Positions 25,621 through 35,991 of a stretch of DNA of 64,000 nucleotides are shown piece by piece (the first letter of the stretch is position 1; the number at the start of each line of letters is the position of its first letter). This stretch comes from Struthidea cinerea (lineage: Eukaryota; Chordata; Aves; Passeriformes; Corcoracidae). The notes under the pieces are model-generated. The model ran no database searches and was not told the DNA's origin. It saw only the letters and a program-made list of their open reading frames with translations. Where the stretch lies: assembly GCA_013397865.1 (NCBI GenBank), contig VZTI01001663.1, forward strand, positions 141,031 through 205,030, given 5' to 3'. The translations under genes were made by a program, and so were the position numbers.

Positions 25621-28597
25621 ACTTGTTTGTTCGCTCTGCGGGAAGGCAGGTGCCGGCATGCCGGGCAGATCACCCGGATCCCGCGGGATTCCGGCCATCC
25701 CGAGGGATCCCGGCGCCTTTGGGGTGTTGCGTTGCCCAGGGGGATGTGGCTGAACCCCGCAGGTGATGCAGGCAGCAGTGGTGTGAGGTCATCCTTTGGG
25801 ATCTGCATCCTGCAGCAGCTCCATCCCACTGGGAATATCCAGCAGGAGCAGTTTCCAACCCTTACTTTTTAGAAGGAAAATGGGATTCTTGACCATGACT
25901 CTGGCATTCCCTCAAGCTCGCAGCCACTCTGGGGGTTTCTGGAGAGCTGGATTTGGAAGCTGGGCTGGCAACCTGGCATTTTCCAGGGAGATGCTAATGA
26001 CTGCCAGCAGGTTTTCCTCTTTTGTTGCAATATTGGGGGGGAAGAGGCGGGAAGGGAGCAGGCTGAGTGTTTTCCCACCGCAGTGGAAAATACTCCCAGC
26101 CCTCCTCCTCGTGTTCCTCCTTCGCATGGGATGCTCGTGGCGTGATTTCTTCCAGGAAGGGCATTTCCCACCGGCTTGTGCTCTGCTGGGAGGAGCTCCA
26201 GGGGTGTCTGTGGGAAGCACTGGGCAAAGAGGAGCATCCATCTCCTAGTTTGCTGGGGGGAATATCCAAGCATTTGGTGCCTCTGTAGCCAGTGTGGTGC
26301 TCCGATGCGTCCAGAATTCCACAGTTCCTGGGTTCATTTGGAGGTTTGTGATCCCTGGAGCCCCAGCCAAGGGAGCTGGATGGGAAATGGGTGAAAGCCG
26401 CAGATGAGGACAAAAAGGGGATGGTTTTGGGTGGTTTTCCTCCCTCATCTGAGCCAGGACTTAGCTCGTCCCATGGCAGCTCCCTCAGGCACTGCCGGGT
26501 TTTTCCTGGCGCTGCAGTGACGGCGCTGGGAGTGTTAAAGCACCAGTGGGTCCTGAAGACAGGGATTGAAGTTGGAATGCTCAGCCGGACCGTGGCGTGG
26601 CCGTGGGGCACTCAGTGCCAGAGCCCTCCGAATCCGCGCCGCCGCTTCGGCGTCATAAATCCAGGTTGGATTAGTGTGGATTTGGAAAAGGCTGATTGAA
26701 AACTCCGGGGGCTCCCCTTTCCCTCCCTGCCACCCCCTGCCGGGGCTCCCCCTTCGCGCCGTGTCACCGCTCCCAGGGTGACTCTTCGTGCCCCTGAGTC
26801 ATCTCCGAGCTCCGGCTGGATCCGGGAGCACGGCCCTGCCCCGAGCCGGTGTGGGGCGCATTGTTTTCCCGAGATACAGAAGCTCCAAAAGCGCAGGGAA
26901 CAGAAACGGAGTGGGAAAAGCCGGGAGCGGGGACTCCAGCAGGACGACAGCGGGAGAGAGGGAAAAGGGCCCTGAGCTGGGAGGGACGGGGCTTGGAGCG
27001 GGGTGAGCATCTCTGGAGCTGTTCCCTGGGGAATGGGGATGGTTTCCATCCCTCGCAGAGCCAGAGCCTTTCCCACAGGATTTGCTGGGAGGTCACGGCT
27101 TCTTTTAGATGGGAATGGGGGGAAAACGGGGCTTTCCAGGCTGGAAGAGTATCCAGGTGCCTGAGAGCTTCAGGATGCATTCCCTGGGTGAAAGAGCCTC
27201 CCGCTCCGGGATATCTCATCCCCTTCCCAGCCCCCTTGGCTGTGGTCCCCATGGATTTGGCTCCAGGCCCTGGGAAACGAGACCTTTCCCAGCAAAGGCT
27301 CTTTCTGATGAGAAAAAACTCCCTGATCCTTTCCCGATGGGGGAAGTGGGAGAGCCCCTGGGCCATGGGAAAATCTCCTTCCCCACATCCCGGCAGGAGG
27401 GGGGACAGGGCCATATAAACTCTCGGCACATCCCGGGCTGGGAGCTGTGGCGAGGAGAGGCCGGGTAGGATGTGGGATGGATTTTGTCTGGTCTGGGATC
27501 CGTGAGGGATCCCACGGCAGGGGATCCATGGGCGGCTTCGCGAATTGGTGTGTGGAGAATTTGCTCCAGGGGGATGCGCCTGTGCCTGGGAAATGGGGGG
27601 CTTTGAGCAGAGGGAAAGTGAGACTGAGTTTAATGGAATTCCTACAGTTTTCCCTGGCTGATGGATTTTTGTCTGTCCCTTGCTCTGCCTGGACCACTCC
27701 TGCGGCCCAGGGAAGGATGCCGGAGCCAAGCTTTCCGCTGTCATCCCAACGTTCCCCCTGGCATTCCCATTAATCCTCATCCATGGGGATGAATCCCTGT
27801 GGTGGAGCATCCTGCCTGGGATCCGAGGGGGCACAAAGCCATGGACAATTCTCACCCTGTGGCACAAAACCCACTGGCACAGACCTGGGAGCCAAGGGGC
27901 AGAAATCCCGCTCTTCTCCTGCTTCCAGCATTCCCGGTGCTGCTTCCTCCATAGGTGATTCCCTGTCTCTGGAACAGAAGAAGCAGAAGAGCTTTTTCAA
28001 GGAGGATAAACTAAAAAAAGCCTCTTTTTCCTATTTTTCCCCAGGGAATGAGCAGGAGCACGGCTGTCCCACTGGGATTAGGACTGGAAAAGGGGGATCT
28101 CATCCCCTTCCCAATTATTTCAGTCCCCACTTAACGGTGGGAAACAAGTGCAGTCAGCGCTTTGGGATTTTTCCACCCATTCCCCTGAAAACATACCCAG
28201 GCCTGGATGTTCCCTCTCCCCGTCTCAGACGCTCTGGAGGATGTGGGGAAGGAGCCATGGATGCGGTGAGTGTCTCCATGGGACGGATAAAGGTCTCCGT
28301 GGGAAGGGCGGAATGGCTTCGGGAGGAGTTCCTTGGGGTGCAAAGCGCCGAGCTGGGGGGACCAGCTCGGGAATCCCGGGTGCCTGATCTGTGTCCTGGT
28401 GCCGGAGCGAGGCTGTGGGTGCCACCAGCACTCCCAGCAGCACCAGTTTGGGTCCTCAGCTGGAACTGGGGCGTGGGGGGCTGAGCAGTTCCTGGAACTG
28501 CAGCCCCACCTCGGGGGGGGGGTTGGGTAACTCGGTGGCAGAGGAGGAAGGGAAAACCCCACGGAGCAGCCAGGAGGCTCCGGCCAGAAATGAGTCA
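25226..28597. promoter_or_regulatory. Group of consensus AP-1 / NF-E2-like sites
   Basis: Exact TGA(C/G)TCA heptamers occur at 25226-25232, 25560-25566, 26795-26801 and 28591-28597. The first sits in a longer context that resembles a MAF/NF-E2 element (TGACTCATGTCAGCA). Such sites bind JUN/FOS or BACH/MAF/NFE2 dimers. Clustering downstream of BCL2L11 suggests an enhancer, which is inference only. Between and around the sites (25.6-27.9 kb) no gene is supported. Confidence 0.35.
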
Positions 28598-28608
28598 GCG
28601 GTGGCTGG

Positions 28609-28945
28609 GCGGCTGCGGGGGCTGCTGGCACTGGTGGTACTGGTGGGGCTGGCGCTGCTGGTGCTGCTGCCGCTGGCGGTGGCACTGGTGCTGCTGGTTC
28701 TGGTTGTACTGCTGGCGCTGGTGGCACTGGTGGGGCTGGAGGGGTTGGCGCTGCTGGTTCTGCTGCTGGTGCTGCTGGTGCTGCTGCTGCTGGTGCTGCT
28801 GCTGCTGGTGGGGGTACTGGTGCTGCTGGTTCTGGTTGTACTGCTGGCACTGGTGGTGCTGGTGCTGTTACTGGTGATGGTGGTGGTGCTGCTGTTCTGG
28901 TTGTGCTGATGTTACTGGTGTTACTGGTCATACTGGTGCTGCCGC
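28609..28945. repeat. CTG/GTG-type minisatellite
   Basis: About 335 bases of degenerate CTGGTG/CTGCTG hexamers. A block centred on GCTGGTTCTGGTTGTACTGC appears twice (near 28690 and 28823). It reads as Leu/Val-rich on + and Pro/Ala-rich on -, which creates long but meaningless open frames on both strands. Confidence 0.85.
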
Positions 28946-29359
28946 TCAGTGCCTCCCAGCTGCTCCTCTCCCAGTGCCCATTCCCAGAGCCTTTGGGCTC
29001 TTTTCTCCCGCTGGGAATTCCTGGGAATCCCATACAGGGGCAGGAGGCGGATTTTGCCGTGTCCATCCCAGCATCCAGGTGCAAGCCAGGTCCCTCCCTG
29101 TGGTGTCGTGATTCCAAGGACACCCCGTCCCTTTTTTATGGATTCGGGGTTTTCCAGGTGTTTGGGATTTATTTTCTTTTGGAAATATTTGCCAAATATT
29201 TGGGACCAAATCCCGGCATGAAGGTGCCCCTTCCCCCGCTCACTGGACCCTACCACACTTTTCCATGGCATTAAAATCAGGGAGGGGAATTTAAGTCAGG
29301 AAAAGCAATTAAAATCCATCAGGGCAATTAATTAAAATCCAGCAGCTCCCACCGTTGCC

Positions 29360-29790
29360 CTGCTTTTTCTATTTAAATAAATCCTATATTTGTATATTCG
29401 TATAGAAAATTAAATTAATGTAAATATATTTATATTTATATGTAAACGTATTTTTATGTATTTATATGTTACACACAAAGACATTTATTTCTAGCTAATT
29501 AAAATGATTAAATATGTTCACATATGTCAGCTGTTCGTGTGTTTATTGAAGGATGTGGTGATGAATACATCAAAATATTTGTTTATTAAACAAATTAAAT
29601 TAATAAAATTTAATAAATTAAATAAAGTTGAATAATAGAAATCTATATTTATTAAGTTTAATAATAGAATGCGACAGAATAGATATAATTAATGTAACGT
29701 GATAAATATAATGAAATTAATATCGTTCATATAATGGTAGTGATGTCCTTAGAGGGACAAATTAAGCCGTGTGGGGGGTTAATTAAAAAA
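29360..29790. repeat. AT-rich block with short TAAATAAA/ATATTTAT repeats
   Basis: A sharp change from GC-rich to strongly AT-rich DNA with runs such as ATATTTATATTTATATG and AATTAAATTAATAAAATTTA. No frame of note is present. It could be a degraded simple repeat. Confidence 0.7.
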
Positions 29791-29819
29791 ATTAAAAAGG
29801 GGTAAAAAAGGATTATTAT

Positions 29820-29905
29820 TACAAAGGAAAGGATCGGGAATAAATGGAAGCACTGGGAATAAATGCAAGGATTGGGAATAAATGGAAGCACGCATGGATT
29901 TAACA
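29820..29905. repeat. Short tandem repeat, GGGAATAAATG-based
   Basis: The motif GGGAATAAATGGAAGCACT recurs about three times with a period of about 25 bases (GGGAATAAATG near 29838, 29854 and 29875). Confidence 0.7.
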
Positions 29906-30309
29906 GGTATTGCCCCCGTGGCAGGTGGGTTTCTTGGTGTTGCATTTTCCAGATTAATTCCTAGAGGCAAATCCCGATCCTTGGCAAAGGCCTGTCTGAT
30001 TTTCCCGCTGGGTTTCCTGATACTGAATTTTCCAGCTTAATTCTCAGAGGCGAATTCCCAACCCCTGGGGAAACCTTGTGCTATTTTCCAGGTGGGGCAT
30101 TTTCAAGCCAACTGTTACCATTTCTCCAGGATAAAACCCTTTCCCCCTCAGGTCAGAGCGATCCCTCTCAAGCATCCGCTCCAAAAATTATGATGGAGCA
30201 AAACCAGATCAGCCACAAATTCCCTTTTCCCCCCTGTTTTTCCATCCCGCTGCCCACGGGGTGCTCGGGGAGCAGCGTTGGCAGGGGGGGCAGCCCAGAA
30301 ATGCTGGAC

Positions 30310-30400
30310 TCTTGACTCAGAGAATATCCCAAGTTGAAATGGACCCACCAGGATCGTCAAAATCCAACTCCTAGCCCTGAAATTCCCAGAATTCTGGTTT
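30310..30400 (-). repeat. CR1-like 3'-end fragment (antisense)
   Basis: AGAGAATATCCCAAGTTGAA, then ATGGACCCACCAGGATCGTC and AATCCAACTCCTAGCCCTGA follow the songbird CR1 variant with the 'gagttggaagggacccacaa' head. It is truncated after about 90 bases. Confidence 0.6.
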
Positions 30401-30655
30401 CTTTTCGCCCGTGGTGAATGGGGTGGGAAAAGCCTGAGGATCTGGGGGACTCCCAGTGCTCCGCTCTTCCCACACGAGTCAGAGCAAACGGATTGGTCTC
30501 GATTTTCCTTCCCTGCGCCCCTCAGCAAATATTCCCAGTCCCTTTGGCCCCGGCACGGGGAAGGGGATGATCCCAACTCCAAAATTTATCCCCGTCCCCT
30601 CCTTTTGCCACCTTTTGGCTCAGGTTTGAGATCGGTGACGTGGAGGAGGAGGAGG

Positions 30656-30658
30656 NNN
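30656..30658. other. Assembly ambiguity, 3 N
   Basis: Three undetermined bases in a GGA-repeat. Confidence 0.99.
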
Positions 30659-30971
30659 TGGAAATTCAGCCCAGCTCGAGATTTGAAATGAAATCGTTTG
30701 AAATTCAAGATTGCGTGCCTTGCTGAGGCTGCTCCAGCCCAGCTCCGTCCTCTGCCCGGGGTGTGAATGGCTGGGGAAAGGGAGAATCCCGGGACGGTTT
30801 TGGGGGTGCTTTTGGTCATCGTTTCTCGGCACTAAATAGAGGAAGAATAAGTTTCAAACGAAGCGTGTTTTGTTTTGTCACAGGAAGTGGAGAGAGCTTT
30901 GGGAGAGCCCTGAGACACTGAGCTGAAATTCGGTGTTTTAGTGTTTTCCTGGCCAAACCAAGCGCGCGGAT

Positions 30972-30995
30972 NNNNNNNNNNNNNNNNNNNNNNNN
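30972..30995. other. Assembly gap, 24 N
   Basis: Twenty-four undetermined bases immediately before a G-rich stretch and the CpG island that follows. Confidence 0.99.
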
Positions 30996-30999
30996 TGCG

Positions 31000-31640
31000 G
31001 GGGGGGAAGAGAGGGGGGTGGGGATGGTGGGAGCCAGGCCGTGGGACCCCCTTTTTCCCAGTTACCCTGAGGGAGGCGGTTTGGGGCCGCAGGGGTTTGG
31101 GGGGGGAAGGCAGCCCTTCCTGAGGGAGCTGCTGGCTGCCGCTCCCGGCCCCGGGGAGCCCGAAATTGTGGCGGCCGAGGGCCGAGGGGCGGCGGGCCCG
31201 GCGGCGCCCCCGCTCCGGGAAACCGTTGGAGCTGTTTCTCGGGCGCCGCGGGGCTCGGGCGCCGCCGGCAGCCGCAGCCTCAGGAAAAGGAGCCGGGTTT
31301 CACAATGGCTCGGTCCTCCCCCGGCCGGGCAGCCCCCGCCGAGCCGCCTCCTGCCCCGAGGAGCCCCAGAATTGGTTATCTCGGCGCCGAGGGGTCCGTG
31401 GGGCCGCGCTCGGCGCTTCCCTCGCCGGCGCCCCGGGAGAGCCCGGCGCTGCTGCGGCGTCAGGGAGCGCAGCCCGGGGGGGACAGCGCCGAGCCCTCCC
31501 TCGCAGCCCAAAAAAAAACCCCACGGCCCCTCCGCTTGACCCCTCTGCTCCCCCAGAGCTGCTGCTGCTGCTGGCCAGCATCGCCCCCCACGCCGAGCGT
31601 GGTGTGCGCCCGGGTGACGCTGCTTGAATTGCGACCAAAT
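31000..31640. promoter_or_regulatory. CpG island in the ANAPC1-BCL2L11 interval
   Basis: Dense CpGs (for example GGCGGCCGAGGGCCGAGGGG, GGGCGCCGCGGGGCTCGGGC). Open frames of 110-190 codons cross it on both strands without any recognisable domain. It may be a promoter of an unannotated transcript or a gene-desert island. The 3' side of the island (31640-33400) holds no supported gene. Confidence 0.4.
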
Positions 31641-33439
31641 TGCCAAATTCCCGCTGCTCCTGCGGTATTCATTTGCTTTTTGGTTTCGCTATTAATGTCG
31701 AAGGGCTGCGAGGTCGGCGGCGTTGGCTTTCGGTGGTAACTCACGGCCCCACTGATTTAATCCGCGCGCCGCTGCCAAAACCGGGGCTCAGCCGGGATAT
31801 TTGGGATGGGGTTGTGCCCACGGGCGGGAAAAGGCTGGGAAACGCTGTTTGGGATCGGGAAAAATCCAGCGGGTCACGCAGGGCTGAGTTTGGCTTCTCC
31901 TGCGAGGGGGAGATGGAATTAATTCCTGTGAAACCGGGGGTGCTCCAGGGGGTGGGCAGGGGCTGGTTCGGTGTCACCCAGCACTGCCCCGGGGTTTGTC
32001 CCTGCCCTGGGGACACAGATTTGGGCAAACGCTGATTTTGGGGTTAAATCTGCCCTTTTTCTCGTTGTGAGTTCTGTGGTTCTGCTGTGCCTGTCCTCGC
32101 CGCTGTACCCTCGTGAAAGGTTGCAAGCAGTTTTGGGAACACGTTGTCTGCCTGAAACATGACAGAATCGGCCACAAATTGCAGATGAGACTGATAACAA
32201 AAGCCAACAACAGAAAATAGGTAGAAAAACAACACGGTGGAGGCTGTGAGACCACTGAAGGGCTTTTTTGTGTGTTTTTTTAACCGGTTCTCTCATGATG
32301 GAAGTGAAAACACATGAAAAGAGAAATGTCTTTTGTTCTCCCACTCGAATTAAGATGCTCCAACACCAAACCAGGGTTGAACCCCGTGGCTGGAGCTGCT
32401 GCCCAGCCCAGGGACTCGTAAATCAGCATTTTGGCACCGCCGAGGGTGGCTGGATGTGTTTTTGGGGGTGTTTATGGTATATCTTTAAGCTTAAAAAATG
32501 TGCCCTGCAGCCCAGGGGTAACTCGGCTCATTTTCTCAACCCAGCCTGCTCTACCTGAACGTCTCTGCTCGAATAAATCAGGCTCCAGCTCAGAAATTAG
32601 GATGAGGTTTTTGTTTTCGTTCTACTTATTTCATCTTTGTTTTTATAAATAAATACAAATCACTCAAACTGAAACTCGATGGCTTTGGTGATAATCAAAG
32701 AGCAGCCCTGGGGAAATTTTTCTTCATTACCATGTTCTTTCACAGCCCACACTCGGGGTTTCGGGAGGAAAACTTCTTAACCTTTGCAGCAGCAGCACCC
32801 GACGCTTTTTGAAGTCCCGGCGCTCTCAGACTCGGGGTTCACATCGCGGAGCTGCCTTGGCATCACCCTTATTTCAGGGCCACGTGGAGAGGAGAAATTC
32901 TCTCCCCCCCGCCCCCAGTCCTTTCTCCCCTCAGTTCACCCCTTTTCTGTCCTTCAAAAAAAAAAAAAAAAAAAACCCCAAAAAAACCCCAAGAAAATAT
33001 TGGACTCCCCCCTTGAAGGGCTTGGGTTTTGTTGTTGTTTTTTCAGTTCTGTGGGGCAGCTCTGTTCTCTACCAGCTTTGTACAACTTGTTTTAGTATTT
33101 GCAGCTCACTTCCTGTATGAGGTTACTTTGTTTATCATAAAACCCCTATTTTTAAACCCATTTCTGCCAATAAGTCATTTGAATGGCAATGGCAGGCGCT
33201 CGTGACTGTCCCCTCTGCCCCCGGCTGATGGGGGGGCTCCTGCGGCTCCGGGAGGGATGGGCGTTGGAATGTGGGCTGAGGGGGTCCCGTGGCTCTTCCC
33301 TCGAATCTCAGGGGGATTCTTTGTGTGAAAACCACCAGCATCTCTGAAAACCCTGACTATTTTAGTGTGGGGTCACACGTGGTGCGAGGATGTGGAGAGG
33401 CAGAGCTGCGGCGCTCGCCAACCTTTCCATCCTTCGGGA

Positions 33440-33620
33440 ATGGCCACCGTGCCATCTCCCAACTTTATTTCCATTAATTACCAGCCGGGAGAACAGTGGG
33501 ATTGTCAAAAAACTGTTGGCTCGGCCCACTCTGCCCGTAATTGCAGCGAGACGAGGCGCGGGTTAATTAGCGGCCTGCGAGGCCGGGAAGCGCCGGCTCC
33601 CTGTGCATCCTCTCGGGAAA
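33440..33620. promoter_or_regulatory. Candidate homeodomain-rich regulatory element
   Basis: Within about 110 bases there are three TAATT-type cores (CCATTAATTACC, CGTAATTGC, GGTTAATTAGC) inside otherwise CpG-containing sequence. The texture differs from the surrounding diffuse intergenic DNA. No alignment was possible, so conservation is untested. Confidence 0.25.
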
Positions 33621-34529
33621 AGGGATGGAGGAGCCTGTCACAAACCCAGCGAGGAGAAATCCATCAAATCCGGGAAGAACAGGCCCTGTATCCCCACGAG
33701 GGCTGTGTGAGGCCCGCTGAGCTCCGGAGGACCTGCTTTTGTTGGAACAGTGGTGTCTCCATCAGGGATAACCCCGTTGTCTGCCTTTCCTTGGGTTGCA
33801 GGACTTGGTTTTTCAAAAACCCACAGAAAAGAGGTTTGGAATGCTTAAGAAGGGCAGTGGGAAGGTCCCCTTGGTCCAACCACCCCTGAGCTTATCTTAC
33901 ACCCTCTAAAAACCCCGCTAGAGCATCTTTACCATCCCTTTGTTGCTTTTAGGGACCTGGTATCCAGCGCTTCCCATCTCCGTCTCTGCCGGGTGTGACC
34001 CCGGGAGAGGTCGAGCATCCAAGGAGCTGCCAGAAAGGCAGAAAAGCCGCTGGAAAGAGTGAGCTTTGTTGCAATATGAAAATCAAATGCAAAGCTCGGG
34101 GGGTATTTTTAGCTGCTTTAGGCTGCACAGGTGTTTGAAAGGTCAGCGGCGAGTCATTGGAAAAAAATAAATATATTTATTTCTATGTGTGGGGAGAGCC
34201 TGGTGTCACTCCAGAGGCTCTGGATGACTGGAATCTCATCCTCAGCTTGGGTTGCTCAGCATTCCCGAGGCCGGCAGGGGTGTGGGAATGCAGGATTGTC
34301 CCAGTTTTGCGTGTCCCCGACAGCGTGAGCATACGGCAGCCGTGGGCGTCCAGCTCTGACGGACACCGGGTGCTGTGGCTTTTTCCGTGAATAAAAGCCG
34401 GGAGTTTGCTCCTTTTCAAGGAATGGAGGCAATTTGTCACCCTTAAAACAGAATTGCGTGGGGGTTTTTATGAGTTCCTAGAATTCAGGAGTGTGGAAAG
34501 GGCCTGGCTCGTGGGGAAGAGCCGATGAT

Positions 34530-34900
34530 GCAGCTTTGGTGGGCCTGGGCCGTGGCCACCTTGGGCTGGGCCATGGCCATCGTGGGCTGTGGCCACCCTG
34601 AGTTTGGTGGGCCTGTGCCCATGGCGTGGGCTGGGCCGTGACCAGCAGGCCACGACCACCTTTGTCCTGGCTGTGAACACCTTGGACTTGGCCCTGGCCA
34701 CCCTGAACTGGGCCTTGGCCAACTTGGGCCGCAGCCACCTTGGCCTTGGCCAACCCGAACCGCGGCCACCTTGGATTTGGCCACGGCCAGCGTGGGCCGT
34801 GGCCAAGCTGGGCCTGGCCACGGCCAAGCTGGGCCAGGAGCACCTTCAGCGTGGCCATGAGCCCCTTGGAGTTGGCCGTGGCCAACCTGGCCCTGGCACG
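34530..34900. repeat. Minisatellite built on GGCCA/TTGGCC blocks
   Basis: About 370 bases of degenerate repeats such as CACCTTGGCCTTGGCCAAC, GGGCCGTGGCCAAGCTGGGC and CTGGCCACGGCCAAGCTGGG. Frames of up to 190 codons over it are repeat artefacts. Confidence 0.8.
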
Positions 34901-35139
34901 TGCCCAGGGCAGATCCTGCTGGAGGAGCAGCATTTCCCTTTCCCTTGTGTCACCAAGGTCACCAGGTTTGGGCAGGTCACGAGCTCCTCCCAACTCGAGT
35001 CACAGCAGGGTCGTGTCCCAGGTGTGACAACTCACCTGGACACATCCCTGGGCTCCCAAATTCCAAGAGGACCACAGAGCCATCGGGAGAGCGGGGCCAG
35101 CAGCTGCCACAGGCTCGGCTGGGCAATAAGACCTTTTTT

Positions 35140-35226
35140 TTGTGAGTTAAAGAAGCCCCCAAAATAGCACCTGAAACCAATAAACTTCCCTTTCAGGACT
35201 TCTGTAATTTGAAACACACTCAAGAA

Positions 35227-35265
<39 letters not shown>
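35140..35265 (+). repeat. Possible retroposed 3' end with a 38-base poly(A)
   Basis: An AATAAA (near 35179) is followed about 45 bases later by 38 A in a row (35228-35265), which resembles a retroposed polyadenylated RNA. The segment starts with a 19-base string (35145-35163) that recurs exactly at 50623-50641. The parent transcript is not recognised. Confidence 0.4.
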
Positions 35266-35268
<3 letters not shown>

Positions 35269-35985
35269 AGAATTTTTTTTAGGTTGTTTATCAAGTAGGA
35301 CTTGGGGGGGGGTTGTTTTTAAATCCCTTTCAGGTGGTGACTGCTGAGGAGTAAGGGGAGGGAGGGGAAGGGCTGGAGGGACACATGGGATGGAGGGTCA
35401 AGGCAGAAGGAAGGTGGGATGGGAATTTTTAGGAGCAGCTTTAAAATGATAAAAGAGTGCCATGTGAAATAATAAAAGGGGAAAAGTGGTGATGTTCCAG
35501 AATAAAATCAAAACAATGTTCATCGATGCATTAAATAATAAAAATAAACCAGGGCACAAATGATAAAATAAACCCCAAAACTTCAATATTGGCGAAAACC
35601 GTCTGGGGGCAGGGAAAGCATGGAAGGCGCCCAGCAGCTGGGCTTGAGCCCACGACCACATAAATGTGGGGAAAAGCAAAAAAATGCCGAGGAATCCCCA
35701 AATAACTCCCGGCTGGAGCAGCTTTTGGGGTTGGGAACGCTCAAGGCAGCACCCGACAAAGCCAATTCATTCAAGAGCTGCATTTTGGGTGGCCTGGAGC
35801 ATCTTGGAGCTCCAGCGTACCAAAGTGGAGAGGGAAACACTAAATGGAGAGGGAAACACCAGGTCTGGAGGGAGAACGGGTGAAAAATGGGGAAAATTGG
35901 TGATAAAGCAACAACTATCCTCTTCTCAGGAGAACCTCAACCCCCCCAAAAAAAACCCAGCACTCAGGACAAGTAGTTGAAAGTT

Positions 35986-35991
35986 TTTATT
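35986..35991 (-). terminator. BCL2L11: BCL2L11 distal polyadenylation signal AATAAA
   Basis: On the minus strand the sequence reads ATGAATAAAAACTTTC, a canonical signal. Cleavage would fall near 35970. It lies only about 120 bases before the 36.1 kb miR-25/92 seed match, as expected for the end of a conserved UTR. Confidence 0.6.

Noticed and set aside
26764..27867. 367-codon frame on the minus strand
   Set aside because: No recognisable domain, competing open frames on the other strand, and repetitive 'GGGAAT/CCC' texture. Treated as chance.
28131..29123. 330-codon Pro/Ala-rich frame on the minus strand
   Set aside because: It is open because of the CTG/GTG minisatellite and GC-rich flanks. 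No domain, splice support or recognisable homolog.
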